The notes under the pieces: generated by a model
The model's database searches: none
Told to the model about the DNA's origin: nothing
What the model saw: the letters and a program-made list of their open reading frames with translations, nothing else
Made by a program: the position numbers and the translations under genes
Part shown: positions 49,682 to 51,596 of the stretch, piece by piece
Layout: every line of letters starts with the position of its first letter
How positions within the stretch are numbered: position 1 is the first letter of the stretch
From: an uncultured Dorea sp.
GTDB taxonomy: Bacteria; Bacillota; Clostridia; Lachnospirales; Lachnospiraceae
Direction of reading: 5' to 3'
DNA: 51,596 bases
Assembly: GCA_910587575.1 (NCBI GenBank)
Contig: CAJULU010000019.1
Location: 3,253 to 54,848, forward strand

Positions 49682-50713
49682 ATGGCACAGAAAAAAAACG
49701 TAACTTTTAGTGATATCGCAGAATATACACATTTTTCCAAGACTACCATCTCGAGATACTTCAATAATCCAGACTCCCTTACCCTTGAGAATCAGGCAAT
49801 CATCTCAGATGCGCTTGTCAAACTGAATTATAAAGAGAACAAGGTCGCCCGTATTCTGGCAAACGGAAAGACAGAATTCATCGGCATCATCATCCCCAGT
49901 CTTTATCTGCATTATTTTTCCGAGATGCTGAATCAGATTCTGTCCACATATGAGACATTTGGGTATAAGTTTCTTGTTTTTGTCGGAAATGAAAAGAAAG
50001 AGGTTGAAAAGCAGTACATCCAGGAACTTCTTGCCTATAAGATCGAGGGGCTGATCGTACTGAGCCATACCATCCCCTCCCGGTCACTGGCAGCCCTCTC
50101 CATCCCCATCGTATCTATCGAGCGGGAAGACGAATATATCTGCAGTGTCAATACGGACAACTATATGGGCGGCGTCCAGGCTGCCGGGCTGCTTGCCAGC
50201 CACAACTGCGACATTCTGATCCATATTAATTCTCCTACTGCTGAAAATCTCCCCGCCTATGGACGTATCAAAGGCTTTCTGGACGTCTGCGGGCAGCACC
50301 GTCTGAAACACGAGATTCTGTTAAGGGAGATGAAAGACAACTATGAATCCCTGAAAGCGCAGTTAAACGAGATCATTGACGGACTTGACCGCACCTACAG
50401 CGGACAGAAGAAAGGCATCTTCATCTCCAATGACACTCATGCGAATATTTTTCTGAATCTTCTTTTCCGAAAGCACGGCAGGCTTCCGGACGATTATCTG
50501 ATTGTGGGGTTTGATAACTCCCCGATCTCCCGGGAAGCAGTCATTCCGATCAGCACGGTGGGGCAGCAGATTGACAAGATTGCTTTTGAAGCCGTAAGCC
50601 TTCTGGTGGAACAGATGAATGAACGGAAAAAGAGAAAGCCCGTCCCTTTAGAAAAGCCTGTTCACAAAATCATCCCGCCTGTCCTCATACGCAGAGAGAC
50701 AACGGAACGGTAA
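49682..50713 (+). CDS. LacI-family transcriptional regulator of the sugar locus
   Basis: A 343-aa LacI/GalR protein. The HTH is at residues 5-30 (VTFSDIAEYTHFSKTTISRYFN), the hinge follows (VARILANGKTEFIGIIIP), and a periplasmic-binding-like sensor domain covers about 60-335. It is divergent from the ABC operon, and AACCGGTT palindromes in the shared 265-bp region are its probable operators. The ligand is presumably the imported fructoside. A GGAA ribosome site lies before the ATG at unusually wide spacing. Confidence 0.92.
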   Translation: MAQKKNVTFSDIAEYTHFSKTTISRYFNNPDSLTLENQAIISDALVKLNYKENKVARILANGKTEFIGIIIPSLYLHYFSEMLNQILSTYETFGYKFLVFVGNEKKEVEKQYIQELLAYKIEGLIVLSHTIPSRSLAALSIPIVSIEREDEYICSVNTDNYMGGVQAAGLLASHNCDILIHINSPTAENLPAYGRIKGFLDVCGQHRLKHEILLREMKDNYESLKAQLNEIIDGLDRTYSGQKKGIFISNDTHANIFLNLLFRKHGRLPDDYLIVGFDNSPISREAVIPISTVGQQIDKIAFEAVSLLVEQMNERKKRKPVPLEKPVHKIIPPVLIRRETTER

Positions 50714-50761
50714 GCCGCCTGCAATCTGCCAGTGCGGCTGTGATATGATATAAAAATCAGA

Positions 50762-50814
50762 CGGCAGGAACTGTCATTCCAGAATTGACCACCTCCGAAA
50801 AACAGTTCCTGCCG
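50762..50814 (-). terminator. Hairpin terminator of sdaAA
   Basis: CGGCAGGAACTG (50762-50773) pairs with CAGTTCCTGCCG (50803-50814), a perfect 12-bp stem with a 29-base loop, and on minus a T-rich TCTGATTTTTAT follows. Confidence 0.75.
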
Positions 50815-50825
50815 CCCAGTACATC

Positions 50826-51596
50826 CTAACGGTTCATCCTCTCAACAATCTCCGCCGCTTTCACACTTGCAGCCACGCCGCCGAATCCGGTCTCCCGGAG
50901 GCTTACATCCATCTTGTCCCCGACTTCTTTCATGGCATCGATGACCTGATCCACCGGAATCTGGCTCTCAATTCCTGCCAGCGCCATGTCTGCCGCCGCA
51001 ATCGCATTAAACGCACCGCCTACATTCCTCTTAACACACGGAACTTCTACCAGGCCGCCCACAGGATCACACACCAGACCCATCAGGTTCTTAAGCGCCA
51101 TGGCACAGGCATGACCAATCTTGGCCGTATCTCCGCCTTTGACATGGCAGATGGCAGATGCCGCCATGCCGGAACCGGATCCCACCTCTGCCTGACAGCC
51201 GCCGGAAGCTCCCGCAAGATACGCACGGTTGGCAATAATCTGCCCGATTCCCGCTGCCACATATAAGGCCTCGATCATCTTCTCCTCCGGTACTTCAAAC
51301 TCTCTGTAATAAGTAACCAGAACCGCCGGCATCACTCCGCACGCTCCTGCCGTAGGCGCTGCCACAATCCGCTTCATACAGGCATTGTTACAGCCCATCT
51401 TCAGGGCATTACTCATCACCTTCGCCATAAAATCCCCGCACAGGGTATCTCCCGCTTCCCGGTAGGCATCCATCAGCCCGCCTTCTCTTCCCACCATCCG
51501 GCTCCTTGACATCAGTTCCGGATCATAGGCATCAAGGCCGTCCTGCATTGCCTGCCACATACGCTTCATTTCCTTCCAGGAATCTTCTTCCGTAAC
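50826..51596 (-). CDS. sdaAA: L-serine dehydratase alpha subunit (5' end cut by the window)
   Basis: The C-terminal 256 residues of the iron-sulfur L-serine ammonia-lyase alpha chain. The frame is open to the window edge (VTEEDSWKEMKRMW before the first in-window ATG), so the start lies outside. Family features: GREGGLMDAYREAGDTL, the cysteines of NNACMKRIVAAPTAGACG, CQAEVGSGSGMAASAIC and VCDPVGGLVEVPC, which bind the [4Fe-4S] cluster. It deaminates serine to pyruvate, consistent with amino-acid fermentation. A separate beta subunit gene is expected upstream, beyond the window. Confidence 0.93.
   Translation of the reverse strand, partial: VTEEDSWKEMKRMWQAMQDGLDAYDPELMSRSRMVGREGGLMDAYREAGDTLCGDFMAKVMSNALKMGCNNACMKRIVAAPTAGACGVMPAVLVTYYREFEVPEEKMIEALYVAAGIGQIIANRAYLAGASGGCQAEVGSGSGMAASAICHVKGGDTAKIGHACAMALKNLMGLVCDPVGGLVEVPCVKRNVGGAFNAIAAADMALAGIESQIPVDQVIDAMKEVGDKMDVSLRETGFGGVAASVKAAEIVERMNR

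Overview
The window looks like the chromosome of an anaerobic, spore-forming, amino-acid-fermenting Firmicute, most likely a Lachnospiraceae / Clostridium cluster XIVa member of the C. scindens type. Supporting signs are the Stickland proline genes (prdC, prdF), a full selenocysteine machinery, spore genes (spoIIR and a SipL-like DUF3794/LysM protein), strong GGAGG ribosome sites and mid-range GC. The family placement is inference. I see no prophage, insertion sequence, CRISPR array or rRNA.

Region 1 (1-2992), proline reductase edge: the start of prdC (minus, cut by the window edge), tRNA-Sec (selC), the proline racemase gene prdF, and a TetR regulator. Region 2 (3033-12776), selenium cluster: two minus-strand units. 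The first is cysteine desulfurase-like protein, YedE transporter, TusA-like protein, DUF3343 protein. The second is yedF, selD, selA, selB, LysR. A 63-aa plus-strand gene lies between them. selD is itself a selenoprotein gene: it carries an in-frame TGA at codon 16 followed by a SECIS-like hairpin, so its true start is 180 bases upstream of the longest uninterrupted reading frame. Together these genes import and deliver selenium (YedE, TusA/DUF3343, YedF), activate it (SelD), charge tRNA-Sec (SelA) and decode UGA (SelB), presumably for proline reductase.

Region 3 (12777-23889): PHP phosphoesterase, small alarmone synthetase, CobO, an 87-aa unknown, a MacB-type ABC system with an exported CARDB-like protein, Tex, a hemerythrin-receiver fusion, and pfkA. 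Region 4 (24006-30366): dnaE, an HPr-like protein, a CvfB-like S1 protein, and an AlbA_2 regulator separated from cvfB by an array of 11-bp repeats. Region 5 (30417-36720): acyl-ACP thioesterase, CDF metal exporter, spoIIR, GntR, ispE, sipL-like, PrcB-like lipoprotein. Region 6 (36850-43439, plus strand): malQ with a repetitive tail, plsC, nicotinate phosphoribosyltransferase, ddl, murF. Region 7 (43466-50713): remnant of a DUF4143-type ATPase, a radical SAM protein, and a GH32 sugar locus with ABC importer and divergent LacI regulator bracketed by paired operators. The window ends inside sdaAA (minus).

The least explained structures are non-coding: a ~53-bp element repeated in two spacers of the selenium cluster, tandem hairpins in the selD leader, an 11-bp inverted repeat bracketing the yedF promoter, an AT-rich motif shared by the prd/tetR control regions, and the 11-bp repeat array at 28791-28970. 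Homology calls come from reading the translations; no database search was possible.
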